Of a stretch of 64,000 nt of DNA, positions 51,018 through 59,225 are shown piece after piece (within the stretch, counting starts at the first letter, position 1; every line of letters starts with the position of its first letter). This DNA is from Streptomyces umbrinus. GTDB taxonomy: Bacteria > Actinomycetota > Actinomycetes > Streptomycetales > Streptomycetaceae. A program made the translations under genes and the position numbers. The notes under the pieces are model-generated. The model saw only the letters and a program-made list of their open reading frames with translations, made no database searches and had not been told where the DNA came from. Location of the stretch: positions 12,189,501 to 12,253,500 of the forward strand of contig NZ_JAUSZI010000002.1 in NCBI RefSeq assembly GCF_030817415.1. Direction: 5' to 3'.

Positions 51018-52112
51018 TCACACCACACTCCGGATGACGCGGTCACTGATGCGCAAGGCGGCCTCCACCTCGTCGTGTAGATCAGCGGGGAAGGTGCCCG
51101 TGCCGAGCGCGCAGGTGCGGAGGAGAGCACGGCAGTCCTGCGTCTCCCGATCGGACATCAGGGTGGTCAACGAGGGGTGCCCAAGGAGTTCCCGGGCAGC
51201 GTATCCGTCGGTCGCCTCTGTTGCCCGGCGGTGCAGGTCCGTGGCTACCTGGCGCGCGGCAGGGTCCTCGGGGGAGGTAATCGCGTCCAGCACTGTGAGG
51301 CCGAGCCGGGTGTTGAAGACGGTCATGCCCTGCTCGTCCCGGCGGACGAGGTAGGCGGCCGCCAAGTCCTGCAGCTGGCGGTGGAACGGTTGGCCGGCTG
51401 CCCGGCGGCTCAGCACGGTCAGGCAGCCCGTGACGGCGTCCTCCCATGACTCCCCGGGAGCTGTGCGAGCCAGGAGTTCCTCGGCTCTGAGCGTGTCACC
51501 TGTGGTGAGAGCGGCGAGGACGGCGACCTGGCGGCCGTCGAACATTCTCTGCCCGACGCCGCGGTGTTCCTCAATGTGGGCGAGTGCTTCGGCCCAGCGG
51601 CCAGTGGTCGTGAGGGTTCGTGTTCCGTCGGCGAGGAGGACCCGCCACAGCCAGGCGCGGACTTCTTGGCGGTCCTCGGGGCTGGTGGTGAGGTCGGCCG
51701 GTACGGCGATGCCGTCGAACTGTGCGGGGGCGCCGGTGCTGACGGCGTCGTACAGGGCGAGGAGGCGCTGGCGGCCGCCGTCGGCGTGTCCGGCGCGGAT
51801 TTGGAGTCGCGCGAGGTTGACGACGGGTTCGAGGGCCCGGATCGCGGTCATCCCCGGCAGGGGGCGGGCGTGGAGGTAGGCGGTGGCGTGTTGGTGGCAC
51901 ATTGCGCGGGCGGTGGCGGGGGCGCCGATGTCGGAGGCGATCAGGGCGGCTTGGTTGTAGACCGCAGAGGCCACGCTCGGGTCGCCCTGTTTCGCCGCAG
52001 TGTCGGCGAGTTCGGCCAGCGCGTGCACGCGCTGGGGCAGAGGGAGGCAGGTGGGGCGGGGACGGGCGACGAGTGGGAAGCGCTGGGCTACGGCGTCAGG
52101 GAGCGTCCACAC
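51018..52112 (-). CDS. Helical-repeat protein at the end of the lanthipeptide operon
   Basis: The protein is 364 residues from GTG 52112, which overlaps the preceding gene by 17 bases. It is almost entirely helical with TPR-like pairs: HALAELADTAAKQGDPSVAS, AVYNQAALIASDIGAPATAR, EPVVNLARLQIRAGHADGGR, ALAHIEEHRGVGQRMFDGRQ. Proteins of this kind occur at the end of FxLD-type clusters but their role is unknown. There is no HTH domain, so it is probably a scaffold or ligand-binding protein. Confidence 0.75.
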   Translation of the reverse strand: MWTLPDAVAQRFPLVARPRPTCLPLPQRVHALAELADTAAKQGDPSVASAVYNQAALIASDIGAPATARAMCHQHATAYLHARPLPGMTAIRALEPVVNLARLQIRAGHADGGRQRLLALYDAVSTGAPAQFDGIAVPADLTTSPEDRQEVRAWLWRVLLADGTRTLTTTGRWAEALAHIEEHRGVGQRMFDGRQVAVLAALTTGDTLRAEELLARTAPGESWEDAVTGCLTVLSRRAAGQPFHRQLQDLAAAYLVRRDEQGMTVFNTRLGLTVLDAITSPEDPAARQVATDLHRRATEATDGYAARELLGHPSLTTLMSDRETQDCRALLRTCALGTGTFPADLHDEVEAALRISDRVIRSVV

Positions 52113-52926
52113 TGTCTGCGGCGCTCCTCTCGGTAGTGGGGTCGGGGCCGAAGACGACGGTCTTCGCGGCGGCGGTGAGCGTGGCTTGCGTGTCATGGGG
52201 TAAGCCGATCCGGTTCCAGGCGAAAAGCACATGATGGGCCAGGACATCGCGCAGGCCACGGTGCAGTTGTCCGGAGTCCGTGAGGTGGGCCAGTTCCCTG
52301 CCGGCGTCGGTGTAGGCGTCGGCCCATTCGGCGACATGGGCCAGTGGTCCACCCGCGCGCATCACGTCCTCGCCGTTCACGGAGAGCAGCCGGTGTACGG
52401 CGGCGTGCAGTCGGTTTTCGTTGTCGCGTTCCTTGTCGGCGGGCAGTGCGCGATGCGCGCCGACGCGCGCCCAGACGTCTCCCTGCTCGTACCAGTCCAG
52501 TCCGGCGGAGCGCATCATGAGGCTGCACAGCATGAGAGATGTCTCGCGTCGATGTCTGCCAGCGTCGCTCTGGAGAAAGCCGATGAGGCTGCGGCTGTCG
52601 CGGTGGAAGAGACGGTGCACGGATGCCATGGCTTCGGCTCCGCCGAACGCGTGGACCTCGGGTTCGTAGATGATCTCCGTCCACGCTGTGATGTCCTCCT
52701 CAGCCATCAGCTCGTCGAGGCCCCGGCCAATGAGGTCCTGCCCGTCGGCGGCGGGCAGGTAGCGCACGCGCCAGCAGGGGCGTTTGCGGACGATGAACCA
52801 CGCCGTGACGGCGCCTTCGTCCTCTGCGGCGCGTAGAAGCGGGGCGAGTCGGGCCAAGGCGATGGTCTCGGCGCGTTCCCAGTCCGGGAACGCCACGTTG
52901 GCCTGGCACCAGGGCGGTGAGTTCAT
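52096..52926 (-). CDS. Stand-alone thiopeptide-type (LanB C-terminal-like) protein
   Basis: The protein is 276 residues from ATG 52926 with GGAGG upstream. It matches the small domain of class I dehydratases that performs glutamate elimination: WCQANVAFPDWERAETIALA, TAWFIVRKRPCWRVRYLPAA, ITAWTEIIYEPEVHAFGGAE, VHRLFHRDSRSLIGFLQSD. The full LanB at 54184 has its own copy of this domain, so a second copy is redundant or serves another step. It lies 22 bases after lanC. Confidence 0.88.
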   Translation of the reverse strand: MNSPPWCQANVAFPDWERAETIALARLAPLLRAAEDEGAVTAWFIVRKRPCWRVRYLPAADGQDLIGRGLDELMAEEDITAWTEIIYEPEVHAFGGAEAMASVHRLFHRDSRSLIGFLQSDAGRHRRETSLMLCSLMMRSAGLDWYEQGDVWARVGAHRALPADKERDNENRLHAAVHRLLSVNGEDVMRAGGPLAHVAEWADAYTDAGRELAHLTDSGQLHRGLRDVLAHHVLFAWNRIGLPHDTQATLTAAAKTVVFGPDPTTERSAADSVDAP

Positions 52927-52948
52927 GAGGCGGGCCTCCGGGGGGGGG

Positions 52949-54187
52949 TTACGCAAGGCTGAGGAAGGTGTCCCAGTGCGGTGCGGGTGCGCTATCCGTG
53001 CCGTAGGTGTGCAGGGCGAGAGCCGCTCCGGCGGCCCCGTCGAGGAGTTCCGGGGCATGGCCGTCCTGGTCGAGCGCGGTGATCAGACGGTCGGCCAGGC
53101 GCGGCAACTCTGCAGTGATCTCGGTATTGCCCGTCTCGGTGGCCATCCGCCACGCGGCGTGAAGCAGTCCGGCCAGGCCGTGGCACAGCCCGATCTCGGG
53201 GACCTTGTCCAGTTGAAGCGGGTCGCGCAGGGTCGCGAGGATCGCGTTCTCGGCGGCCTGCACGCGCTCGGGGTCTTGGAGGGCGAGTCCGGCCAACTGC
53301 TGGGCGCGGGCGGTGCCGCTGACTCCGTAGCACCAGGAGGGGCGGGGGCGAAGGCCGGAATGGACGCGGTTGTCGGTCACCTGCTGCATCGAGATATACC
53401 CCGGCCACCACGGAGTGGTCTCGTCGCCGTGACACCATTGGTCGGTCCAGGTGCAGATCCGTTCCACAGCATCGGCCGTGCCGGGAACGCTGAGGTCGCG
53501 GAGCAGGGCCAGGGCCAGCACGGACAGGGCGGAGCCGATGCCGTGGGCGAGCCCGAAGTTCCCGTGCCCGCCAGGGTAGTCGGCGTGGGGCGTGCCCGTG
53601 GGTGCGACATTCATCCACCACGGCGGCAGTCCGGCCGGGTCGGGCAGGGGCTCGGTCAGGCGCACCAGGTAGGCCAGGACGTCCCGGGTGATCTCGTGAT
53701 GGGGATGGCGGCTCAGGTGGTACGCGGCCAGCCCGGACAGGCCCTGGATCAGGTCGAACTCTTCCATTGGGGGCCGCTCGGCGCGGTCGATTCGCCGGTG
53801 GGCATCGGCCAGGCGGTTCCGGGTGACGGCACAGGTCGCCGTGTCCAGACGTTCCAGGGCGCGCAGGTACCGGCTCGATGCGCTGGCCGCTTGGTGTGTG
53901 ATGAACGCCAGCGCGGGAGCGCCGAAATACAGGTTCGCGTTGGCCGCTGCGCTCACTTGGCCGTGCACGGCCGTGGTCAGCCAGGTGTGCGCGGTGTCCC
54001 AGTCGCCGCGGCCGGTCCGGGCTCGCTCGATGTGCAGAAGGGCGATGCCCGAGGCTCCTCCGGCGAGCGACTGTGGCCAGGCGCGAACGCCGTCGGGCCG
54101 GCCGCTGGGCCACGCGGTGCCCGGGTCGGCCAGCGCGCGGGCTATCTGGTCGGCGGTCGACAGCACGGCGGGGGCTGTCGTGGTCAT
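52949..54187 (-). CDS. lanC: LanC-type lanthionine cyclase
   Basis: The protein is 412 residues; the start overlaps the lanB stop (ATGA). It forms a double alpha-toroid. Zinc ligands are Cys286 (SWCYGVSG), Cys335 and His336 (GLCHGLAG). Other LanC marks: GHGNFGLAHGIGSALSVLAL with the conserved His. It adds cysteine thiols to the dehydrated Ser/Thr made by LanB, closing (methyl)lanthionine rings in the precursor. All catalytic residues are present. Confidence 0.94.
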   Translation of the reverse strand: MTTTAPAVLSTADQIARALADPGTAWPSGRPDGVRAWPQSLAGGASGIALLHIERARTGRGDWDTAHTWLTTAVHGQVSAAANANLYFGAPALAFITHQAASASSRYLRALERLDTATCAVTRNRLADAHRRIDRAERPPMEEFDLIQGLSGLAAYHLSRHPHHEITRDVLAYLVRLTEPLPDPAGLPPWWMNVAPTGTPHADYPGGHGNFGLAHGIGSALSVLALALLRDLSVPGTADAVERICTWTDQWCHGDETTPWWPGYISMQQVTDNRVHSGLRPRPSWCYGVSGTARAQQLAGLALQDPERVQAAENAILATLRDPLQLDKVPEIGLCHGLAGLLHAAWRMATETGNTEITAELPRLADRLITALDQDGHAPELLDGAAGAALALHTYGTDSAPAPHWDTFLSLA

Positions 54188-57087
54188 GGTGTCCTCCTTG
54201 CTCGCGCGGTCCGGCTCAGGGCGGCGGCTCTGGCCAGGTGCAGGTGGGTGCGCTCCTCGGGCAGTCCCGGCCCGCGCACGCGGACGTGGTGGAGGTGCAG
54301 CAGGTCCGGCAGCAAGTCGTGGGGGTGCGTGGTCGTGTCCTTGAGTGCGTGGCGGTAGGCGCCCAGTGCCGTGCGGCGAGCGGACCAGGCGGTGGTGACG
54401 TCCTCGTCCAGGCCTGAAGGTTCGGCGTTCACCAGGTCGACGGCTTGGCGGTAGACGGCGCGGGGCGGAGCGGCCTGGTCGGTGCGTGTGTGCTTGATGA
54501 GCCAGTTCATCGCCTCGGCGTCGTCGCCGAGCAGGCCGGTGGCGATGTCCACCATGCTCGCGGCGGTCATTGCACGGTCATCCGGTGCGTTCTTCCGGGC
54601 CTGGGCGGCGAGTTGGGCCAGCGCGGCGGTGGAGTCGGCGGCGAAGTACCGCTCGGCGGCGTCGATCGCTGCGGGGCCGCCGAACCGTGCGGTCTCTGGG
54701 TGGTAGGTCTCCACGCTGGAGTGGGTGATCAGGCCGCTGTGCCGGAGCTGCTGGGTCCATTCGCCGATGCGCTCGATGGCGGAGCCGAGTGTGCCGGGTG
54801 CGCAGGTCAGACGAATGCGGAGGTGGTCGCCGGGGTCTGGGTAGCGGACGAACCACCATCGAGGGTCGCCCAGTTCGGTCAGCAGGGTCGGCAGGTGCCG
54901 GGCCAAAAGCGGGTTCTGCCGGTCGCGGTGTCCATGGAGTTGGAGGTAAATGCGGTTGCCGCAGCCGGGCAGGTGGCCGTGCTCGCGGGTGACGACGGGG
55001 CCCGCTGCCCGGACGGGGGCAACATTCTGTTCTGCGGTCAGGGGGATGACGACTTCGTGGGCGTGTCCGCTGGCCCAGCCCAGGTCTTGGGGTTCCGGTG
55101 CGGGGTGCAGTGTCACCTTGCCGTCGCGGTCCAGGTGGGTGCGCAGCAGGGCCCGGTGTGAGGGCTCCGTCAGGTCCAGGGCGATGCGCTGGTCGGCCTC
55201 GCTCAGGTACACCCGTTCGGGCAGATGCACGTTGCGGCGCCATCGGGCCAGGGACTCGTCCCACTGCGGCCACGGTTCTGAAGCGGCGGGGAGGTCGTCT
55301 TTGGAGAGGAGCCAGCGGGCCGGGGACAGGATCGTTCGTCCGTAGCGCAGGGCGGGCAGGAACGGCAGGTTGGAGGCGGCGGTGCCCCACATGAATCCAG
55401 TGCACGGGATGGCCAGCGCGACGGGCGCCTCGGCCAGGAACCGGGCCATCGGATGGGTGTGGTAGCCCAGGTCTACGGCGTTCAGCAGCAACGTGTGCAC
55501 CGGGCGCCGGTGGGAGAGCGAGACCAGGTGCAGCCGTTCGGCGTCGGCGGTCACCGCAAGGTCCGCCATGGGAATGAGGCTGGTATCCGAGCCCTGGTAG
55601 TCGCCGAGCGAGATCACCAACTCGGTTGTCTGCGGGGCGCGCGCGACGTTCTCAGCGGGTCCGGACAGCGGGGTAGAGCTGATCTGCGCGACGAGCGCGC
55701 CCGGGTGCACTCCGGGCAGGCCTGCGTACACCCGAGCCATGCGGCGCCGATCAGCGTCGTCCAGGATGCCCAGGAAGCGGCCGGTTGTTGTTCCGGCCGA
55801 ACGTGCCACCCCGACGACGTGCAGGGTGAACTTGCCCTGTTGCAGTGCCGGAACGCTCGCGGCGTCGATGCGGACCGTCACCTCGGTGCTCGGCTGGACG
55901 CAGTGGCCAGGATCTGTTGTGGCCAGGTTCTCAAGGGCGGCATCGTCGAGTTCGACTTCAAGGCGGCGCTGCATCCCGGCGGTGTGGGCGAGCTTGATGA
56001 GTCGGCTGTCGCGGTCGGGCAGCGGGGAGGGCGCCGGCGCGGTGGTGGACCCGAGGTACCCGGGTGGGTATCCGAGCGCGTCGACGGCGTCCACGACGGG
56101 GACGAGCGCCCTTGGCCCGTACCGCGCAAGGAACCGGCTGTGCCACTCGGTCCAACCGGTCAGCGCCGCACGGGGCGCGAGACGGGTGAGCGCCTTGGCT
56201 GCCGCTGCCGCCTCCCGGGCCACCGTCTCCGGGACGACCAGGTCCCAGTCCATCCGCAGGTCGAGCGCGGTTTTGGGGGCCTCGTGCACCTCTGCTGTCT
56301 CTGCGGGCACAAGATGCTGCGTGTGCATGCGGAGGACTGCGAGGGGATCGGTGGCCGTCATCGCCGGGCGGAGGCTGGTGAGTAGGAATCGTTGTCTGAC
56401 CAGGCCCGCGAGCAGTTTTTCAATCGCGGTGGGCGGCGCGGTCGGGAAGCTGGTAAAGAGCTTTGCGGTGAGGTCGCTCCACAGAATCGGAGTCCGCGCG
56501 CTGTCCAGGGCTTCGCGGACCGGTCCGGTCACGCGTATCTGCACGTGCTCCGGAGCACCGTCGCGCGTGCCATGTGGGCGGTGCTCAATTGCCACGTAGC
56601 CGTCGCGCTCGATGACGAGGCTGGAGGCGAGCAGCATCAGATGGGGCCGCAGCCCACTGTGCTCTTCGAACCGGCCGATGAGGCTCGTGGTCCATGCCGC
56701 GTCGGGTCTGGCGGCTGACTGGTGCCTGGTGCCCCTGCGCAGCGCGGGGGCGGTGCCTATTCGCGCGGCCGCGACCCCGGCGAACAGACCAAACGGAGTG
56801 GCACGCGTGTGGGCCCGCAGCAGATAGCGCAGCACGGACAGCACCGTGCGGCGTACAGCGGACTCCGGTAGCGGCTGGCCGGCACAGACCTGGTCCACTC
56901 GATTCGCGAGGTCCGGGCTCGCAGCTTTGACGGCGGTCGCGAAGTCAGCTGCCTGCCAGGTCTGTTGCAGCCACGCCCGCCACGATGCCGTGTTTGCGGT
57001 CTGGCCGGTCAACTCCGGCCAGACCACCTGACGGTCGGAGCTCAATGCGGCTGCCCGTATCACTGCTGCATCAACGTAGCGGTACAC
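54184..57087 (-). CDS. lanB: LanB-type lantibiotic dehydratase
   Basis: The protein is 967 residues from GTG 57087, with AGGAGGGG at good spacing; the frame is open upstream through the hairpin, which is not coding. The N-terminal glutamylation domain has VLRYLLRAHTRATPFGLFAG and TGWTEWHSRFLARYGPRALV. The C-terminal elimination domain begins near IYLQLHGHRDRQNPLLARHL and has WWFVRYPDPGDHLRIRL. It uses glutamyl-tRNA to activate Ser/Thr of the precursor and eliminates glutamate to give dehydroalanine and dehydrobutyrine. Confidence 0.95.
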   Translation of the reverse strand: MYRYVDAAVIRAAALSSDRQVVWPELTGQTANTASWRAWLQQTWQAADFATAVKAASPDLANRVDQVCAGQPLPESAVRRTVLSVLRYLLRAHTRATPFGLFAGVAAARIGTAPALRRGTRHQSAARPDAAWTTSLIGRFEEHSGLRPHLMLLASSLVIERDGYVAIEHRPHGTRDGAPEHVQIRVTGPVREALDSARTPILWSDLTAKLFTSFPTAPPTAIEKLLAGLVRQRFLLTSLRPAMTATDPLAVLRMHTQHLVPAETAEVHEAPKTALDLRMDWDLVVPETVAREAAAAAKALTRLAPRAALTGWTEWHSRFLARYGPRALVPVVDAVDALGYPPGYLGSTTAPAPSPLPDRDSRLIKLAHTAGMQRRLEVELDDAALENLATTDPGHCVQPSTEVTVRIDAASVPALQQGKFTLHVVGVARSAGTTTGRFLGILDDADRRRMARVYAGLPGVHPGALVAQISSTPLSGPAENVARAPQTTELVISLGDYQGSDTSLIPMADLAVTADAERLHLVSLSHRRPVHTLLLNAVDLGYHTHPMARFLAEAPVALAIPCTGFMWGTAASNLPFLPALRYGRTILSPARWLLSKDDLPAASEPWPQWDESLARWRRNVHLPERVYLSEADQRIALDLTEPSHRALLRTHLDRDGKVTLHPAPEPQDLGWASGHAHEVVIPLTAEQNVAPVRAAGPVVTREHGHLPGCGNRIYLQLHGHRDRQNPLLARHLPTLLTELGDPRWWFVRYPDPGDHLRIRLTCAPGTLGSAIERIGEWTQQLRHSGLITHSSVETYHPETARFGGPAAIDAAERYFAADSTAALAQLAAQARKNAPDDRAMTAASMVDIATGLLGDDAEAMNWLIKHTRTDQAAPPRAVYRQAVDLVNAEPSGLDEDVTTAWSARRTALGAYRHALKDTTTHPHDLLPDLLHLHHVRVRGPGLPEERTHLHLARAAALSRTARARRTP

Positions 57088-57108
57088 ACACCCCTCCTGT
57101 GGCGTGTG

Positions 57109-57147
57109 GTGCCCGGCCGCGCCCATGGGGCGGGCGCGGCCGGGCAC
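57109..57147 (-). terminator. Attenuator-like hairpin between precursor and lanB
   Basis: A perfect 16-bp stem (GTGCCCGGCCGCGCCC at 57109-57124 with 57132-57147) and a 7-base loop lie 24 bases after the precursor stop and 21 bases before the lanB start. Such a hairpin would let many more precursor transcripts be made than enzyme transcripts, and would stabilise the precursor mRNA end. Confidence 0.85.
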
Positions 57148-57171
57148 CGCGACAAACGCGGGTTGGTGGTG

Positions 57172-57351
57172 CTACGGGCAGCTCGTGCACGCGGTCGCGC
57201 ACGTCGAACCGCAGCCGTCGCTCGTCAGACGGATGAGCTGGTCCGCGGCGGGGCCGCTTTCGACGATCGTGATGTCCAGGTCGAAGTCGTCCTGTCCGGG
57301 CCCTTGGTGGGCGACCGGCTGAGTAACCGGGCTCTCCAGTTGAACGGTCAT
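57172..57351 (-). CDS. lanA: FxLD-family lanthipeptide precursor
   Basis: The protein is 59 residues, with AGGAGGAAT before the ATG. The leader holds the FxLD box at residues 23-26 (DDFDLDITIVESG), the recognition element of class I LanB enzymes. The core end is TSDGCGSTCATACTSCP (43-59), with Cys47, Cys51, Cys55 and Cys58 and seven Ser/Thr, so up to four rings. Asp45-Gly46 is an ideal site for aspartimide/isoaspartate formation by the PIMT-like methyltransferase encoded just upstream. The mature N-terminus is not certain; no GG or PXG cleavage motif is obvious. Confidence 0.93.
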   Translation of the reverse strand: MTVQLESPVTQPVAHQGPGQDDFDLDITIVESGPAADQLIRLTSDGCGSTCATACTSCP

Positions 57352-57415
57352 GCATTCCTCCTCGGTAGTGAGTGATGGTGCATGGTTCCGGGGCCCGGAA
57401 GCGGGTCCCGGAGTC

Positions 57416-58621
57416 TTAGTGCCAGGACACCGCGACGATGCCGTGGCGCTTCAGCACGGTGTCCTGGGGCAGAGGGGACGGAGCAGGACCCGGCAGGAAC
57501 CTGATCGTTGCCGCTCCCCGGCGGCGGTGGTCCTGAGCCCAGCGCCGAAGCAGATTCAGGTATTCGTCCGCGAGGCTTTCGGCCTGCGGACCGTGAGCGA
57601 CCACGCCGCTCTCGAAACCGCCGGTGTCCTCGTTTTCGCGGCGGATGCGGTAGGCGATGCTGTCCTCGCTGACCAGCGCCGGCACACCGAGCAGGGCTGA
57701 TGCGTCCACGAGCCCGCTCTCGACGACGTCCTTGGACGCGTGTAGCCGTGCCGCACTCGACAGCTGGAGCGTGAGGTACAGCTCCAGCTCGTCGGGCAGG
57801 TCGTAGGCCGCCCCCGACCAGCTCTCCATCTTCGGGGTGTCCAGAGCATGGTTCAGAGCCTCTGCGTTGAGGCGTACCCGCACGTCGTCGGTCTGCACGG
57901 CGACGCCGTCCCGCAGCACCGCTTTGGACTCCTTGGCAGCTCCCTCACCCTGCATGGGCACGAAACGCGCCAGACGATAGGAGTGGCTGACCAGACCCTC
58001 ACCATCACGGTCGAACGCGATCGACCGGGTCGTGCCGCGTACCGTCAGCGGGACGACGAGCCTGCCGTTCCCGGTGAGCCCACTGATCCACGACGGGGGG
58101 ATGTCCCACGCGGCTGCGGTGACGATGATCCGGTCGTACGGCGTTCCGTCAGGGACACCGGTCTCGCCGTCGGCGAGGACCGTCTTCACCTGGCCGTACC
58201 CGGAGTCGTCCAGGCACAGGCGGGCGCGGTCGACGATGTCACGGTCAATGTCGACCGTGGTGACGACTCCGTCGCTGCCTACGAGTTCCTGGATGAGCGC
58301 GGCGTTGTAGCCACCGGAACCGATCTCCAGGACCTTCATGCCAGGCTCGATGTTGGCCTGTTCCAGCATCACGGCCTGGAGATGAGCGGCGGACATCACG
58401 CTGATGTCCAGGCCGTGCTCGTCCTTCTTGACCGGAACGGTGCGGTGGAGGTCGTAGGCGAGGTCCAGGGGCGCGTCCGGTGCGAACCGGTGCCGGGGCA
58501 CTGCGGCGAAGGCAGCGGCGACCGGTTCGGACGTGATCGCGTCCTGGTCACGGAGTGCACGGACCATGTCCGCGCGTAGCGCGTCGGGATCGTGGACATG
58601 CGGTTCATCAATGGTAGTCAT
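57416..58621 (-). CDS. PIMT-like methyltransferase of the FxLD system
   Basis: The protein is 401 residues from ATG 58621. The PCMT domain has FAAVPRHRFAPDAPLDLAYD, ISVMSAAHLQAVMLEQANIE, the SAM site VLEIGSGGYNAALIQELVGS and YDRIIVTAAAWDIPPSWISG. A C-terminal domain of about 170 residues is special to the lanthipeptide-associated group. Characterised relatives (OlvSA type) methylate an Asp in the core, which cyclises to an aspartimide and opens to isoaspartate. The DG pair in the core fits. It precedes the precursor gene by 64 bases. Confidence 0.93.
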   Translation of the reverse strand: MTTIDEPHVHDPDALRADMVRALRDQDAITSEPVAAAFAAVPRHRFAPDAPLDLAYDLHRTVPVKKDEHGLDISVMSAAHLQAVMLEQANIEPGMKVLEIGSGGYNAALIQELVGSDGVVTTVDIDRDIVDRARLCLDDSGYGQVKTVLADGETGVPDGTPYDRIIVTAAAWDIPPSWISGLTGNGRLVVPLTVRGTTRSIAFDRDGEGLVSHSYRLARFVPMQGEGAAKESKAVLRDGVAVQTDDVRVRLNAEALNHALDTPKMESWSGAAYDLPDELELYLTLQLSSAARLHASKDVVESGLVDASALLGVPALVSEDSIAYRIRRENEDTGGFESGVVAHGPQAESLADEYLNLLRRWAQDHRRRGAATIRFLPGPAPSPLPQDTVLKRHGIVAVSWH

Positions 58622-58674
58622 CCGATTACCCACTTCTGTTGGGAGGTTGGTGCTTGCGGCAGCCGGCTTGGTGG

Positions 58675-58779
58675 TCAAGCGAGGACGCTAGCCAGGCCGT
58701 CATCGCTGGGAGGTGGCTTTGCGCCGCCGGAGCGGCAGCACTCGGTGTTCGACTGAACAGCAGTTCCCTGGCTCGTCAC
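58675..58779 (-). CDS. Possible 34-residue peptide gene
   Basis: A GTG at 58779 is preceded by GAGAGGAGAG at acceptable spacing. It encodes TSQGTAVQSNTECCRSGGAK, then PPPSDDGLASVLA. It lies just before the methyltransferase gene in the same direction and has a CC pair and several Ser/Thr. It has no FxLD leader, so it is probably not a second precursor; a small regulatory or leader peptide is possible. Confidence 0.35.
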   Translation of the reverse strand: MTSQGTAVQSNTECCRSGGAKPPPSDDGLASVLA

Positions 58780-59045
58780 TGCGTTCGCTCTCCTCTCGTT
58801 GAAGCAGTTCGGGTGGGGAGGAGCCAGCGTGAGGGGGTACGTGAGGCCCTCGCCTGGAGAACGCGCTATTTCCGGTTCTGATACTCCCGATGGCCAACTC
58901 GGCACGGGACGCCCGGCGTGGAGGGTTGCCATGCCGTCCGAGGCGAACCGGTGGCCGCCTGGCCCTCCACGCCGGGAGCAGGAGCTGCCTGGTGCCGACA
59001 GCCTCTTATGCGGCGGCCACCGGGCGGGAACCACAGTCAGGTCAG

Positions 59046-59225
59046 CTACGGGTACCGGCGCCGACGGTTAGAACCGCTGGCGCCATCAGCAGGGTTCTCG
59101 GCGTGACTCGCGGTAGGAAGGAGCGTCCTGTCCTTCCAGACCTCATTGACCACTTGTGTGCCGAAGGCCTCCACGGCGTGTGCGATCAGGGCAGCTTGCT
59201 TCTCGTACGTCTCGCGACCTGCGCC
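59046..59225 (-). pseudogene. C-terminal remnant of a second HExxH metalloprotease
   Basis: The minus-strand frame reads GRETYEKQAALIAHAVEAFG, then TQVVNEVWKDRTLLPTASHA, which lines up with the end of the intact protease at 60889 (SREAYDRGARFFADVTAATG, TDTINRVWKDTTLQPTAGEF). The rest, including HExxH, is missing. Its start lies inside the 3' end of the CPBP gene in another frame. It is a trace of a tandem duplication. Confidence 0.82.

Noticed and set aside
50262..51037. Two long plus-strand frames opposite the coiled-coil protein
   Set aside because: They are shadows; the minus-strand protein has a clear winged helix and coiled coil.
57088..57147. Extension of lanB upstream to an ATG-like start at 57147
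   Set aside because: It would read through the perfect hairpin; the GTG at 57087 has a strong AGGAGGGG site and the natural start of the dehydratase domain.
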